39,792 nucleotides of DNA from Gnetum montanum (GCA_015680685.1 MNCI01002337.1:190905-230696), one strand, 5' to 3'. Counted from the stretch's first letter, positions 10,476 to 22,960 are shown. The notes: a model not told the origin generated them from the letters alone. Numbers and translations are program-made.

Positions 10476-12090
10476 AAATTTTTTTGAATTTTTGATGAAA
10501 AATTAAGCTGGATAATTTGGAAGATATGGAGGCTATTTAAAGGATCTTGAGTCATAGATGATGCTTGGATTACAAAAATTTGGTATTCAAAGATGATAAG
10601 AAAGGAATCTCGAGTAACAAAGGTTAATTAAGTATATATGAGATGGATTGAGAATTATTAATGTATGGACAGATTATAAAACTTTGTGGGAAGTAAAATT
10701 AAGTTCTAAAGTGTCTTGGAGGCATAAGATGATGTGGAATTGGTTGTTAGGTATGAGGTACAAGAGTTATACAAGTGGGTCCTCCCCAAAGTAGGCTCTA
10801 GCCCTTAGTAGCCTTGTATAGCCATGCCTAGAAGTGTCCGTAGGCACTCAAGGAGTTGAATATAGAACATACTTGTCTTGCAAAACATAGATGTTAGTAT
10901 GAATTGATTGGAAAAATAACACCACATTATAGAAAACCATAAAATCATGATTAAATATACTAGTAAGGTGGAATGGAAAGGGATTGCAAAATTTTGAACA
11001 TGAGGCATCTTGCCATAGACATAATGACTCATTATATGTAATATGTGGTTAAAGTGATCATTAGCATTTTCATCCAAGATCCAAACCAAGTCCATACCAC
11101 TTTCCAGTGACATCACATGGTATCATCCCCAAAATTGACAACCACAAGACTACCACTGTTGTAAGAAATATTACTAGTTGGTAATGTAGTTTAAGGAAGG
11201 AGTTTATTAATAGTGCTCTTATTTTTAAGATTTCTAAGAAGCCATCTACCTTTAGGCATGGGTAACATTTCTTTCTAGTGGGACCCCTAGAAATTTTATT
11301 CTGTGCTTTTATTATATTTTTACTATGTCAACCTTACTAGAGGACTACCTTTAGGCATGGGTAACATGCCTTTTTAGTGATATGGTAAGGTAGCACTTAT
11401 TGTACTCATACTTCCATTTTTCATTAGAATTGAAGAAAATTATACACTCTTAACAATAAGATAAGACTCATAGGAGTAGTTTTAGAGAATCCACAAATCC
11501 CCCTTGATGTCATACTATTTTCATTCCCACTTGGTTCTTCACTTTTTTATTCAGGCATAATGATCAAAGATTTATTTTAGTTTTATTGTTGAAAGAATAT
11601 CATTATGACCATGGTGAGAACCTCTTATTATTAGAAATGGATGGATGGATGGATGATATGGTCTCACAATATATAGAATTAATCCTTCATGATGTGATAA
11701 TACAGGATAATCGTCACTTTATTGGGACTACATCTTGCTCTATTCCTTTTGTACTTTTATTGGAAAAATCAACAAACATATTTACAAAAAAAAAAAATAG
11801 AAAAAAAATCATATAAAATAACAAAAATGGAAAATTAGAGAAAGAATTGGAAAGATATCAAAGAATAATAAATGATTAAGAAATGGAGAAGTATAAAAGA
11901 ATGAAAAGATATTAAAGAATGTGAAAAGTAATAAGAAAAGAAAAAGATTCAGTTTGACGTCTAAGTATCACATAGGACACCCATGCAACTATCATTGAAA
12001 ACAATCAACTAGAAGATTGAATATGTGAAGAATGTTTTAGTAAGATGGATAAAATTCACAGAGGAATCAAGAAGTTCATGGTACGTTTTA
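10476..12090 (-). other. Element D spacer between integrase and internal promoter
   Basis: No convincing gene. On - it carries two copies (near + 11249-11290 and 11346-11380) of the block containing ATGTTACCCATGCCTAAAGGT that also lies in the spacers of A and C. A short TGGA run (about 11639-11656) and A-rich stretches at 11787-11960 are simple sequence. The open stretch at 10805-11116 (-) has no recognisable protein signature. Confidence 0.5.
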
Positions 12091-13390
12091 AACTGTTGAA
12101 TATTGATTAGAATGAGTTTCTATGGGCTGGTTGGGTGGTAAATTTGCATGGCACTTGAGGGATATGTTGCATGAATTATGTAGGATCCTTCCCATAAGGT
12201 TTGGAACTTAGCCTTTTGTGGGATATGATTGGGATTATAATAAAGGACCGTATTGTCCAGTTGGATTGATACTTATCATATGTTTGCATCATGCCTATGT
12301 TTAGAGTACTTCTTATGTATTTCATTGCTCATCAAGGCTACAAGTCTCTTTTCCTCTAAAAGATTAAGATTCATGAGATGTTCTTTCTGAGCAAGGTTAG
12401 GTCTAGGTCAAGTTTGTTAGAAGTAGCTAAAGTTTGTAGCTTTACTTGGATTTGTAGCATAGGTAGTTTTCCATATACTAGCTCATAGGGTGAATATCCT
12501 ATGGAAAGTTTCCATGTGATCCTATATGCCCATAGAGCATCATTTAGTTTAGTGCTCTAGTCTTTCCTAAATCAACTAATTGTACTAGTTAATATTCTTG
12601 CAATTTCCTAGTTTGTCACTTTCACTTGATCATTTGCTTGGGGGTGGTATGGTGTAGTTAACTTATGATTCAACACAAGTTGTTGCATGAGCTTTTCAAA
12701 TGTAGCATTCATTAAGTGTGTTCTATTGTCAAATATAAGCATTTATGACACTTCAAACCTATTTACCACATGCTATTGAAAGAATTTAATAGCTATTTTT
12801 TCTATACAATCCTTGACTATAGCTTCTTCTACCCATTTAGTATAATAATCAACTATTACTATAATGTATGCTTTCCTATTTAACATTAATGTGATGAGCC
12901 TCATGAAATCAATTTCCCATATGTCAAATGGTTCCAATGACTAAATTCATTATTGCATACCTTCATTCGTGGATGTTATTCTTTTGTCATGTTGACATCT
13001 CTCATAAGACTGGGTGAAGTTGTGTGCATCCTAGAATATGGTAGGCCAAAAGTAGCCTACCAACATTAGCTTTATTGTTGTCCTGTGCCATGTCTAGTGA
13101 TCACCACATGATCCCTCATGCTTATCTTGTAAAATTTTGTGTTGGTTCTCTTCTCAAATACACCATTTCACTAATTCAATAGCATAGATTTTGTAAAGAT
13201 TTCCATTCATTTTAATATATCTCTTTACTTTATCTAGGATATGCTCTTTCTATTTTCTATTCCACTCAACATGGGGTTCTTATGTGAGAAGGTAAGTCAT
13301 ATAGTTATATATCCATGACTTCTTTGTTGATTTAACAACCATTTTTGTCTTCATGAACAAATTCTCATTAGGATACTAGTCTAATAATGG
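12090..13390 (-). pseudogene. Element D integrase, inactivated
   Basis: Read on - from 13390 down. The zinc-binding region is damaged but recognisable (KHEGSCGDH, YFWPTIF, DAHNF, then SYERCQ). In the catalytic core the first Asp is in IWEIDF (near 12920) and the second in IFDNRTH (near 12725). The Glu segment reads DQVKVTN (near 12620) where the family has GQVEVTN, so the catalytic Glu is Lys, a GAA to AAA type change. DALWAYR, GYSPYELVYGK and the C-terminal region follow to about 12100. Stops are frequent. No chromodomain is seen. Confidence 0.85.
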
Positions 13391-14347
13391 TTCTTCTTAC
13401 TCATGTGGTTCCCATCTTAGCCTTGAAAAATGATCTACTATGGCATTCTCTGTCCCTTTCTTGTCAATCATAGTGATGTCAAATTCTTGTAGTATTTTTA
13501 GCCACCTTATCACCCTAGGACCCACCATTGGTTTATTCATTGGAAATCTTGTTGCACTATGGTTCATGTAGACATAAAAAGGGTATAGAAACACATAATG
13601 TCTGAATTTTTCTAGTGTATACACCATGATCATAAGCTTCTTTTTTGTAGTGGTGTAATTAAGTTATACTCCAGTGATGCTTCTACTAGCAGAGTGTATG
13701 TAGTATGACATCTTTTGATCATCAAGCTATGTTAGTATTGCACATAGTGCATAATTGGAAGCATATATCATTTTGTGAAAGGGCTTGGATCAATATGGAG
13801 CTTAAATGATTGGTGTTTTGATTAGCTTCTATTTTAGTGTCTAAAATGCCTTCTCACATTGTTCTGTCCATTAGAATGGTACATCTTTCTTTGTTAACTC
13901 TACCAAAAACTTCTCTATCTTGGAAATATTTTCTATAAATCTTTGATATCATCTTGTATGGCCTAGAAATGATCTAACATTCTTAATAATTTATGGCCTT
14001 TAGGTGATTTTTTGAATGAATCTTATCTTATCTAGGTCTACCTTTATTCCCTTTTGTGATACTCTATGTCCTAGGATGATCCTATCTTAGACCATTAAAT
14101 GGCTCTTTTGCCAATTGAGCTTCCAATTAGTTTCAATACATCTTTTTAAGACTTGGTCCAAATGATCCAATGCCTACTTGAAATCTAGCCCATAAGAAGA
14201 GAAGTCATCCATAAATACTTCGATTTCATTACTAATTTATTTCTGGAAGATACTCAATCCTAAACTCTAGAAAGTAGTGGGTGCATTACATAAGTCAAAA
14301 GGCATTTTCTTGTAAGTAAATGTTCCCATGGACTAGTGAACGTAGTA
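13391..14347 (-). pseudogene. Element D reverse transcriptase (N-terminal part missing) and RNase H
   Basis: On - the domain starts within RT at TTFTSPW (with a one-base frameshift), then KKMPFDLCNAPTTF, an intact FMDD catalytic box (near 14200), LNWQKSHLM, ILGHR, SFLGHTR and FSKIE-like connection. RNase H follows: IYASNYALC (the catalytic Asp before Ala-Ser is Tyr), LEKFRHYVF, the MNHSA segment, RVIRWLKILQEFD and IVDHFSRL at 13397-13633. The part of RT that carries the first catalytic Asp is absent between TTFTSPW and the N at 14348, about 200 bases relative to element A. The loss may be an assembly gap. Confidence 0.85.
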
Positions 14348-14348
14348 N

Positions 14349-14852
14349 TCTGAAATAGAAATGTAATCAATCAATCAAATCATAAGTGCCTATGTTGAGG
14401 AAATGGATAAGTTAGAATAGTTAAGGAGAAAACACCCCTATTCACATTCACAACAAGAAGAAGACATTAAATGGGGACAACTAGAGATCCTGGACAAGTT
14501 TGAGCCAGAATCATTAGAGTTAAAAGCCCTACTGGAAGTGCTAAACTATGTCTTTTGAAATATTTAAAAATTGGTAATTATTAACACCAACCTTGATAAA
14601 GAACAAAAGAAAATACTACTGGAAGTGGTAAACAAATGGCCAACAACATTTGCATGATCTCATGATGAAATCATAGGCATCGACCCATGTATATGTCAAC
14701 ACTAAATTTACACACATCCAGTTGTCAAGACACACTACCAACCTTAGAGAAGGTTGAATTCAAAGCTCAAAGAAGTAGTAAATAGAATATGAAAAAGATA
14801 TTAAATTCAAGATTCATCTATCTCATTGCGGATAGTGAATGGATTAGTCCCA
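14349..14852 (+). pseudogene. Element D pre-RT segment in inverted orientation between two Ns
   Basis: Reads on +, against the rest of D. It contains ESLELKALLEV, VIINTNLDKEQKK, VVNKW, IDPCICQH and LNSKLKEVV, and ends FIYLIADSEWISP, exactly the piece that belongs between protease and RT, homologous to A 380-740. Single Ns sit at both ends (14348, 14853). In the correct orientation its end would join RT on the left and its start would join protease on the right, so the segment was probably flipped during scaffolding. Confidence 0.8.
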
Positions 14853-14879
14853 NTTTGTTTAACAACCTAGATTTTCCAC

Positions 14880-15330
14880 ACACAATTGCACCTATTATTT
14901 TTGTATGTGATACATGAAACTCAACATCTTTGTATAATTCTAGCTTCATCTTCCTTGAAAATCTTCAAGGAAAAATATCCAATTCCTAGCATAGCATCCA
15001 TAGTGCTAAGATATGCCCTTCCCATTATTATAGGGAATTCTCCATTGTTTTTTCCCACATGTATTACTAAGAAGTTGGTAAGATAGGACCAACCATTGAT
15101 AGTGGTGATGACATCATTCACCTATCCAATTAGAACATTAATTGATTGATCCATAAGCTCTAATCAAATATTTCTTTTCCTTACTAGTAGAAGATTCTAG
15201 GTTTTGTACATATCCTGTGAAATAAAATTTACTCTTGACCTAGAATCTAGTAGAGCTTTGCATGGTTTATGAATTTCTATTTGGAGATATATCAGGGAAC
15301 CTCCTAGATCTATTCTCTTCTGGGGAAGTA
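14880..15330 (-). pseudogene. Element D aspartic protease, inactivated
   Basis: Retropepsin that cuts the polyprotein. On - the active-site region reads ALLDSRSRVNFI (near 15234-15262). The family has D-T/S-G, so the catalytic Asp remains but the Gly is Arg. Downstream are NVLIG and the conserved C-terminal block FPIIMGRAYLSTMDAML (near 15000-15050), corresponding to the ILGRPFL motif. The part 14921-15121 is one open frame. Upstream it merges with the end of gag without a clear boundary. The 3' side abuts the N at 14853. Confidence 0.8.
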
Positions 15331-17886
15331 ATCTTGCCTTAATCCAATGTGTAATGGTTTAAGTGAGCATGATAGTAGTTAGATTTGAATCGGTAGATTG
15401 TGAAAGCCTAGTATTCCCTTGAGGAGTACATGTAGATGGGGTTGATATAGATAAATTCCCCATCTTTTAAATCCTCTTTGAACTTATTTAAAAGAATGAA
15501 CATTTCTTGGATTGAGCTTCATTTAGCATTACCTCCTCCTATATGTTTACTACTCTTGTAGTGTTGTTCTGTTGTGGGTGTGATGGTAGTTCCTCTTGCA
15601 TGACTGGTGGTGGCACTAGAAGTAGAGAATTGGAAGGCTAGCTTGATGAACTAGATGCTAGCTAATGTAAATAAGGATTGGGATCCATCCTTAGAGTGGT
15701 GGGCTTGTAGTACTCTAGTGGGTCACAATGAGAAGACACATGGACTAAAGAATTTCCTAAAGAGATTGGACATTAGATGTAATATTCATAAGGATCCAAT
15801 TGCTAGTATGAATATTATTACTTTGATAGTGGCATTGCTAATGCTTGTTGTTATTACCATTACTACTAGTATTGCCCCTGTGTCTGAGGATAGGCCCCAC
15901 TTGGGTAGTAGGTTAGTTGAAAGGGTTCTTTGAGATTACCTTGAGGATAAGGTAACTATCTTGGCATTTTCTTATTAACAAATCTTAGGTTAAGTGTGTA
16001 TGTCCTAGACTCTTGCAAGTCGGCCATAATAGGGAAATGTCCCTTAGAATGTTCATATTTTTATACTTTGCATCCTTACTCTTTTTCTAAACTAGAGTCC
16101 ATACATTCCTCAACTATAGCAACTTTTCCTTTCTATTAATAACTCTCTAGTCCATGATCTCTTCTCTTCTTCTTAGCTTTGCCCTTATTTAGCACTTGCT
16201 TAGTTCTTTCTTCTACTATCTGGAGTGCTGTAGCAAACTTCTCATCCACTGACTCCCATATTTTTATATTTTTTTTGCTATGTTATTAACTAATTTTTGA
16301 ATTGGTGGAGTCTTATTCTAGATGACATCCATCAAGGTTTCATCTTCTTGCTTATTGCACATTTTGACATCTCATTTCCTTATCAACAAATCTTAGTTAT
16401 ACTCTTTAGCTAATTTTCTTTTCTTTAGTTCTCCTTCCTCTTTTACCACTTGGTCTATCAACCTTTGGATTCAATGGAAGGTCATCTATGATATTCTTTC
16501 TTGGGCATAGATCCCAAGGGTTTCTCTAGTTATTCCCTTTGTGAGAATCCATGGCCTAGGCATCTATGTAGTAGAGAATAGTATCTACCAATCAGTGCAT
16601 CAAGGGATTCATGTGTCCCTTATTTTCATCCCTAGATTTATTTTCTTAAATTCAACACTTTAGAGTAGGTTTGATACTTGTAATTAAAAAGCTCTAGCAT
16701 GGCACTCCATCTTTGAATGAACTTTGGTTCTAAGGATCTATACCAGCTCTCTGCCTCCTTGATGAGTGTTCTAGGAAATAACTTTAATTTTTTCCAATTA
16801 CTTTCAACCTTGTAAAGGGCATAGGTGTCATGGAATTCTTGAAGATTATGTTGTGAATCTACATTGTAGCCACCCTCAAATTTGAAAATGTTATTCATAT
16901 CTAGTCACTTGATGTGACTATCCTTGACATGCATGGTTGGTATATACATTGCTTCCCTGATATTGATCATACTATAAGTGGTCAATAGGGGTTCTTAATG
17001 GTCATTAGGTTTGTAAGATCTATTGTAGTGGTGTTCCCTTCGGTGCTTATAATGCTCTCTCTCTTCACACCTCATCCTATTCTTCTTTGTTCATATTCAT
17101 TCTCTTCTTCATCAAAATACCTTTTGCGATGTTCATGTCTTATGATTGCTACACCTTTTCCTATCATAATTTCTAGCTGTTCATTCCCTTCTATCAAATT
17201 TTGCTGATGATTGTGAGGAGGAAGAGGAACTAGTTGAAGATTGATGTGGTTGGTTCTCCTTCTATGACTCTATGATTCATCCCTTTGTGTTCCTTAGAAA
17301 CTCTAGGGCTTGAGCTTCACCTATGTTTAGAGTCTTTTGCCTCTCTTCTTGGTGTCTCTATAAGGGTTGAATGCAATTTTACCTTAGGTTCTTCTAAATG
17401 AACTGTAGGTGTTTGTGACTATGATTCATGGTTGTGGTGGAGTTTCTCTATTAAGAATGCATCATCATTAATTTCCTCTAGGAAAATATTGTGGTTAACG
17501 TTCTTTCCTTTCCTATTTTCATGTCTTGTCTCCATAGCAGCATTCCTTCTGACTTGCTCTTCTGTGGGTTGATACAACCTGGTCATGTTTTTAGTAACAT
17601 GATACTATTCTTGTGCATGGCCAAGATTCATCTTCATTAAAGCTACTTGAAGCATGGATGATACTAAATGTTATGGAGGTAAAACAATGTTTCCTTGCAA
17701 GTCTCTTCACCTTAGTTGTTCATCTTGGTGAAGGATAAATGTAAAATCAAAATAGTATGGATTATTATGAGTGTACAAAATCCTTGTTTGCATAGGAATA
17801 CTCCAATCTTCATCATCATGTCTCTTGTCATGATTCTTTTATGGCTATTTGACAAGTGATAACTTCTCTTTAAGTGTTGAAGCCAT
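15331..17886 (-). pseudogene. Element D gag
   Basis: Structural capsid protein. A start is proposed at ATG 17886-17884 (MASTLKEKLSL). The capsid core is at 16638-16898: FKFEGG, then YALYKVESNW, LFPRTLIKEAESWYRSL and IQRWSAMLELF, the usual plant gag order (hydrophobic helix, AxxWY, W...L...F). A Lys/Glu-rich stretch follows (QVVKEEGEL, near 16440), homologous to C. A decayed CCHC knuckle lies near 16040 (YEHSKGHFPI), in which two of the Cys positions are lost when aligned with the intact motif of C. A serine/proline-rich tail leads into protease. Stops and frameshifts are frequent. Confidence 0.75.
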
Positions 17887-18009
17887 GTTGTATGTTTGAT
17901 GCTTTAGGTATGTGTGTGTGTGTTATTAAAATTAATTAAAAATGTAAAAGATATTGTGGTTCTTGATACAATAAACTCTATAAGATCAACTACTCAGAAA
18001 ACATTGATA

Positions 18010-18030
18010 CATCCCCATAAATGACACTAA
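18010..18030 (-). other. Primer-binding site of element D (tRNA-Asp type, decayed)
   Basis: Immediately inside the 5' LTR, the - strand reads TTAGTGTCATTTATGGGGAT, against the plant tRNA-Asp complement TTGGCGCCGTTGCCGGGGAT. All but one of the differences are C to T or G to A transitions. Confidence 0.65.
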
Positions 18031-18911
18031 TGATGAGTGGTGAGGTACCCCAACACTCTACCATACAAGTTACAAGTATTCACATGTGACCAGATCATAA
18101 TCCGTGGATGGACAATGTAAATATGGTAGAAGTTGATAATAAGTTCATGATCATTGTCTTCGCACTTTGAGTTAGTGAAGCCTAAGTGTATAGTTTAACT
18201 TAGAGTGAGGCATATGATATGTGATGTTTTTAAGCTCAAATTACAACTAGTAGTAAACATGATTGAAAATGAAATCAAAGTCTAAATCTAAGTGATATAG
18301 AAATGGAAATCTATTATAGTTTAGAGTGATGAGTATCTAGTCCTAACTTGTTGGTCATGTCTTGGGCTTGTGTAATCATTACTGGGACTACCAATTGGAG
18401 TCAATATTAATCAAATCAAGTGAAACCACTATTGGATTACTAAACAATTACACTTACATGTTTGAAACTAGTTATCCTCATTTTGCTTAACTAATGAGCA
18501 TGAAAAGTAAAATACCTTGAAATGTAAAGAGTTAATCTAATGTAAATAGGAAAATTATGCCAAGTAAACAAAATAACTAAGGAAATGATGCAATGATGAA
18601 AAATAGTCTTGATCTTTATTTCTAAACATGAATTATGCCCAAGTATAATTCACTCAAATAAAGACACCATACAACTATGTAACACCATGTTATAAGCATT
18701 CACTCTATTGTTAAGCTTATGAAATAAAACTATAAAAGTTTGGCTAAGGGTTGGAAGAAAATTGTTGTTACTTGTGCACACATGTGTCAGTATCTATAGA
18801 GCTACATAGCTCTAGAGACATCACATAAATGATAATGTAGCATGAGTTACAATATTTTAAGTATGGTATTGTAGATACGATATCACACTCAATGAAAACT
18901 TGGTTTTATCA
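18031..18911 (-). repeat. 5' LTR of element D (881 bp)
   Basis: On + it starts TGATGAGTGGTGAGGTACCCC (its 3' end) and finishes TTTTATCA (its TGATAAAACC start). It is the partner of 6458-6870. A GTGATATCGTA palindrome lies just inside the start (near 18885). The GGTACC-containing end block is shared with A, C and E. Confidence 0.88.
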
Positions 18912-20528
18912 ACTTGGTTTAGTGTATTTGGTTCTGAACAATCAAGCTTCTTAATAATATCCTTTACATATACTTCAATAGCTCCTAATTAATGAATTAG
19001 CTAGCTCATTCAATGCTACTCTTGAAGTTCAATAAATTTGTTCCAACTCTAACTTTCTTTTGATAATATCTATCATTATTATTACACTTGTCCTCATTTT
19101 ATTATCTAGAAAATCTCTTTTAAATGGTGGTAGTGCCTCCCTCATTTTGATAACTATTCTTACCAAATTCTAAGTCCTTTGATCTATGTGAGAAAATATA
19201 GCTTAGTTTTTCTTAGCTTTAATTTTGTCTTGGATTTCTTCGATCCATTTCTTTTGGTAATTGAATTCAAAAACTAGCTCCTAAAAGTTTAGTTGTAGCA
19301 AATAAGTATGCTTTGAAGCATTTGTCTTCTTATCCTATTCTAATTATGAGCTTACAATAGTGAGTCTTTCTTCTAAATAAACCATAGATTGCTCTTTATT
19401 TTCTAATAATGACTCTTTAATTATAATTGTAGCTTTAAGCTGCTCATTTGAATATTTAGAGTCTTGTATCTCTTCCTTCAATCTAGTTATCTCCTACTTA
19501 TTTTGTATAAAAAACTCTTTGAGATTAACTATTCTACTATCAACAACTTGCCCCATGTCTCTAATCGAAGTAGCTATTATTTTTTACTTGTCTTAATGTG
19601 ACATCACTAGATTTTGACCTTTAGTTTAAGGATCATCTTCTTTATATGGAAAGATGACATTTATTTCCATTTTCAACTTAGTTTGGAGCTTCTAATTTAA
19701 GATGATTCTTTCCTCTTTCTACTTTATCTTAAAGGATCAAGCTACTCCTTTCATTAGATAGCTTAAAAAAAATCTAGATTTGTCAAAGCTAGTGATGAGC
19801 TTTCCCCTTCTTTCTATTGTTGTAATAGCTCTAATGACTTTTATTATTCCAGTAGCTTTGCTATTGTTCAAATAGCTCTTGTTATTGCAACTTCTATTTT
19901 AGTAGCTTTTGTTTTTGTTTTTCTTTATTGGCCTTTATTCTTTTAATTCTAATTTTTCTAGCTTCTTTGACCCTTACCTATTTAGCATTACTACGTAGGA
20001 ATTTATCATCAAGCATAGCTTCTTCATGATCTTCAAGCTTCCAAAAGAAGTAATTTTCTTCCATTAAAGCTAAATATTCCTCTTGAAAATCTCTAGCCAA
20101 AGAATGATCTCTATTTTCCATCTACCTAAAGCTTCTACAGTTGATCGATCACATGAGGAGGCTAGAAGCTTCATCAATAAGCTTCTTCTTAATTATTCTT
20201 GCACCTCATCTTTGGCTTGATTTACTTCCTTGTTTGAAGTTATTTGATATACCACATCTATTTCATTGGTATGATGCACCTTTTGGGTCTTTGTGCTAAA
20301 TATATCCTCTTAGGAGCTATTGAAAAATCACATTACTCTTTGTATCTCTCATCCACTCCTTTAAGATGCCTTACATTATTAAATTTATAAAGACTAAATT
20401 TTAAAGGGCATTACATTAATGATGATTTTAACTTTGTTCAACAGTATGTTGAGGCATTGTAACTATCTAAGAAATCCTTTGTGATCTCTTAGGCATAATA
20501 AAAATTTCTAGTTTCCAATTTCTAGTAA
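18912..20528 (-). pseudogene. Block F, part 2: unrecognised coiled-coil protein relic
   Basis: I do not recognise this protein. On - a plausible start is ATGGAAAATAGAGATC near 20122, preceded by AGGTAG. It reads SLARDFQEEY, ALMEENYFFWKLEDHEEAML and a very basic RKIRIKRIKANKEKQKQK segment. A Gln-rich stretch follows in which many Gln codons now read TAA or TAG, then a long Glu/Lys/Leu-rich part (for example SNEQLKATIIIKESLLENK, near 19430), likely coiled coil, up to 18920, where element D's LTR cuts it off. Upstream, 20130-20528 has weaker coding character (EVNQAKDEVQE). It could be ORF3 of another element family or a decayed host gene. Several frameshifts are present. Confidence 0.45.
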
Positions 20529-21403
20529 CCATGTGATGAGTGATGAGGTACCCCTACACCCAACCATACGAATATGAGCATTCACGCATGATCTGGTCGA
20601 ACTCCAAAGATTAAGTTCTTATGTGCTTACATAGAACAAGGATTGGTTATACAGTCGTTCTCTTCCCAAACTTACTTATAAGGCACAATTTTATGGTTAG
20701 GTAAACTTGAGGTATATGATTTTTATGCTTTTTATATTTTATGTTCCTAGTGCTTAAAATGGAGAAATGAAATAAGTGAGTAACTAATTTGATTTAACTA
20801 ATCAACTAGGCTCTAAACTACTCCTAACACCAACATCTGTTCCCACTTGCCAGACACATCCTGAACCAGTGTAACACTACTGGGATTAAACAAATGCTAG
20901 TCGTTACTGGGTTACCAAGTGTTCCACATATGCTCAAAGTGGTTGTACTAAGTATGCTAATTCGTTGATAATTAACAATTCAATAAAAATAACATTAATT
21001 AACTAATGAGAGTAGAAAATAATAGTAAATAGCATTTCAATGAAATAATTAAGCTATTCTAAATGTTGCAAGGTTTATCATGAAGTTCATCTTTATTTTT
21101 GGACACAAGGTGTGCTCAGGTACACAATGCTCGAATAAAGATTCGTTCAGTTTATGACTCCTACTGCGGACACTTAGAAATAATTTTAACTCTGGAAAGG
21201 AAAAACTGCAAGGGTTCAGCCAAGGGGCTAAGAAACTAACTATGAAACCAAGTGCCTCTATCTCTTATTTATAGGCAATGATACAAGTTCTAATATCACA
21301 TGTCCGATATCGCTTTGGCAACTCCAATATCGCGTATCCAATATCGAGGGCCCAATATCGTAGGTCTGATATTGAGGGTCTGATATCGGGACTTACCACC
21401 ATG
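20529..21403 (-). mobile_element. Solo LTR E (20534-21398) with 5-bp target duplication CCATG
   Basis: On + it begins TGATGAGTGATGAGGTACC and ends ACTTACCA (LTR start TGGTAAGTCC on -), 865 bp. CCATG precedes it at 20529-20533 and follows it at 21399-21403. No PBS, polypurine tract or internal sequence adjoins it, so it is a solo LTR left by LTR-LTR recombination. Its 3' half is highly similar to LTR A. It contains six or seven GATATC-type palindromes (21300-21390) and, on -, a TATAAATA box (+ 21266-21273). Confidence 0.88.
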
Positions 21404-22960
21404 CCTTAGAGAACTTTTCCACATTTATCTTCCTACTTTCAAATTTGCTAAATATAGAGCTACAAATATTAAAATCTTATAGGTTTGTTATTCAAATCCA
21501 ACTACTAAAATTTGAGTGTAATTAGCATGATGAAAAACATCTCCATGACATTTATTCTTGATTTTATTAATAATCTATTGATGTAACCATGCTAGAAAGG
21601 CCCATAGGATGAACTTGAACAAATGAGAATATACACAGTTCATCAAAAATTCTAAAAGTTAGGCATCAAGATAGCTCCTCTAGTAGATAATTGGAAAAAA
21701 TCATAGTAAGGATCCTCAAGTTGGGCTCTATGTTGTGATCCATATCTAATAAAAATTAGGGTTGTTCACTTAGGATCTAGTATCTTACTTAATACACAAT
21801 CCATTAAAAATAAGCTTAGATTTAATTGAGTTTCCTATTCATGATTTTCTACCAAGCTTTGTTGCAACATATCATTCATGTACTAAAGTAGAAAGAAGAT
21901 TTTTATATTTTCAAAGACTACCCAAACCTAAGCAAAATAATCAAAAATGAAATTAATTTCATGTATTTTGTACAAATTAAAAGCTAAAATAAAAATTTGA
22001 TATGGAAACCTGAGCTCAGTTGGCTTTGGGATGATGTTCTGGTAGGTTTAAATTTTTGCAAATTATATTAATGGGTGTTTGACAACCTTTTGTATATTTG
22101 GATGTTCCCAAAATCTTTCACATAATATTTTCTCATTAAACTATTGAGCTTCTCCTTCATTGATGTTAGGCTCTAAGATTCCATAAAGCTCCTATGCTTT
22201 CTTTACATTGATATCAATGAATTAGTTCATATTTCTTCTAAAATTAAGCCTCTCTTTCTCATAGATTATTTCTGTAATTAAGAAATTAATAGCATCTATT
22301 AGCATATTGGTCCTAGGTCTGAATCCTAGCTTGTGAAGGCCTATCTTCTCATAGACTTCATGTCAATTTTTCATTATTTCTAAGCTTTTGAGCCTTAACT
22401 TCTCAACTAAGTTATGATCCTCATCAAAACTAGACAATTTTTTTCTTCTTGATCTAGTTTTAAATGACCAACATCAATCTCTTCATACAATTGATATATA
22501 TTTAATTTGAAATCTTGTAGATGCTATGAGAAACTGAAGGTATCAATATCTTGAAACTTATGAGGTGCTTCTTCTCTCTTCTTATGAGACATTTTTTAGT
22601 TGAAGTTCTATGATAGAGGCTTAATTTAGAAGATTTTATTATGCTTTAGAATACTAAGTCTTCGCTTTGTAGTGTAGGTCTTGTTCTATTTTGTAACTAT
22701 GCTCTATATCTACTTCGTACTAGGTCTATAATTCAAAATTCAACAAGAATTTATCAATTAGTACTTGAAGCTTTGATTCTAATTTGCTTACTTGAGGATA
22801 GACTTTTAGAATCATTTATTGACACATTGTATGCCTTTAAATTTTTTGAGCTACTCCTTTGGTACCATCAATATTCACAAGCTTTGACATGAATAACTTA
22901 AATATGGCTTCTTGTTTTGTATTAGGATAATTTAAAATTATTAAAAGCTACTATAATTTG
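21404..22960 (-). pseudogene. Block F, part 1: unrecognised large protein relic
   Basis: I do not recognise this protein, but the - strand is coding-like. From about 22950: KQEAIFKLFMSKLVNIDG, VYPQVSKLESKLQVLIDKF and YEVDIEHSYKIEQDLHYKAK. Then, after a possible ATG at 22593, SHKKREEAPHKFQDID, IGLHKLGFRPRTNML, INFLITEIIYEKERLNFRR, EPNINEGEAQ, RFWEHPNIQKVVKHPLI, VWVVFENIKIFF, LFLMDCVLSKILDP, IRYGSQHRAQLEDPYYDFF and STRGAILMPNF. Internal stops are mostly TAG and TGA, plus a few frameshifts. No nuclease, polymerase or gag signature is evident. It is separated from part 2 by solo LTR E. It could be an extra ORF of an OTA element or a decayed host gene family. Confidence 0.45.

Larger units (their letters stand above)
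6458..18911 (-). mobile_element. Element D: Ty3/gypsy (OTA-type) retrotransposon with ORF3
   Basis: Read on the - strand from right to left: 5' LTR (18031-18911), tRNA-Asp-type PBS (18010-18030), gag, protease, pre-RT segment (inverted in this assembly), RT, RNase H, integrase, spacer, internal promoter-like module, ORF3, polypurine tract (6871-6880) and the first part of the 3' LTR (6458-6870). The rest of that LTR should lie left of the window, split off by element A. The internal region is about 11.2 kb. Its right flank, ACTTG, borders block F; the left duplicate cannot be seen. Confidence 0.85.

Noticed and set aside
11639-11656. TGGA tandem run
   Set aside because: Only a few units; ordinary microsatellite.
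17910-17925. GT dinucleotide run
   Set aside because: Short simple repeat in the leader of element D.
21928-22009. Possible 82-nt intron in block F on the - strand (GTTTCC...TTGCTTAG)
   Set aside because: The 5' site is poor, and one reading frame passes straight through the interval into VWVVFENI, so splicing is not needed to explain the frames.
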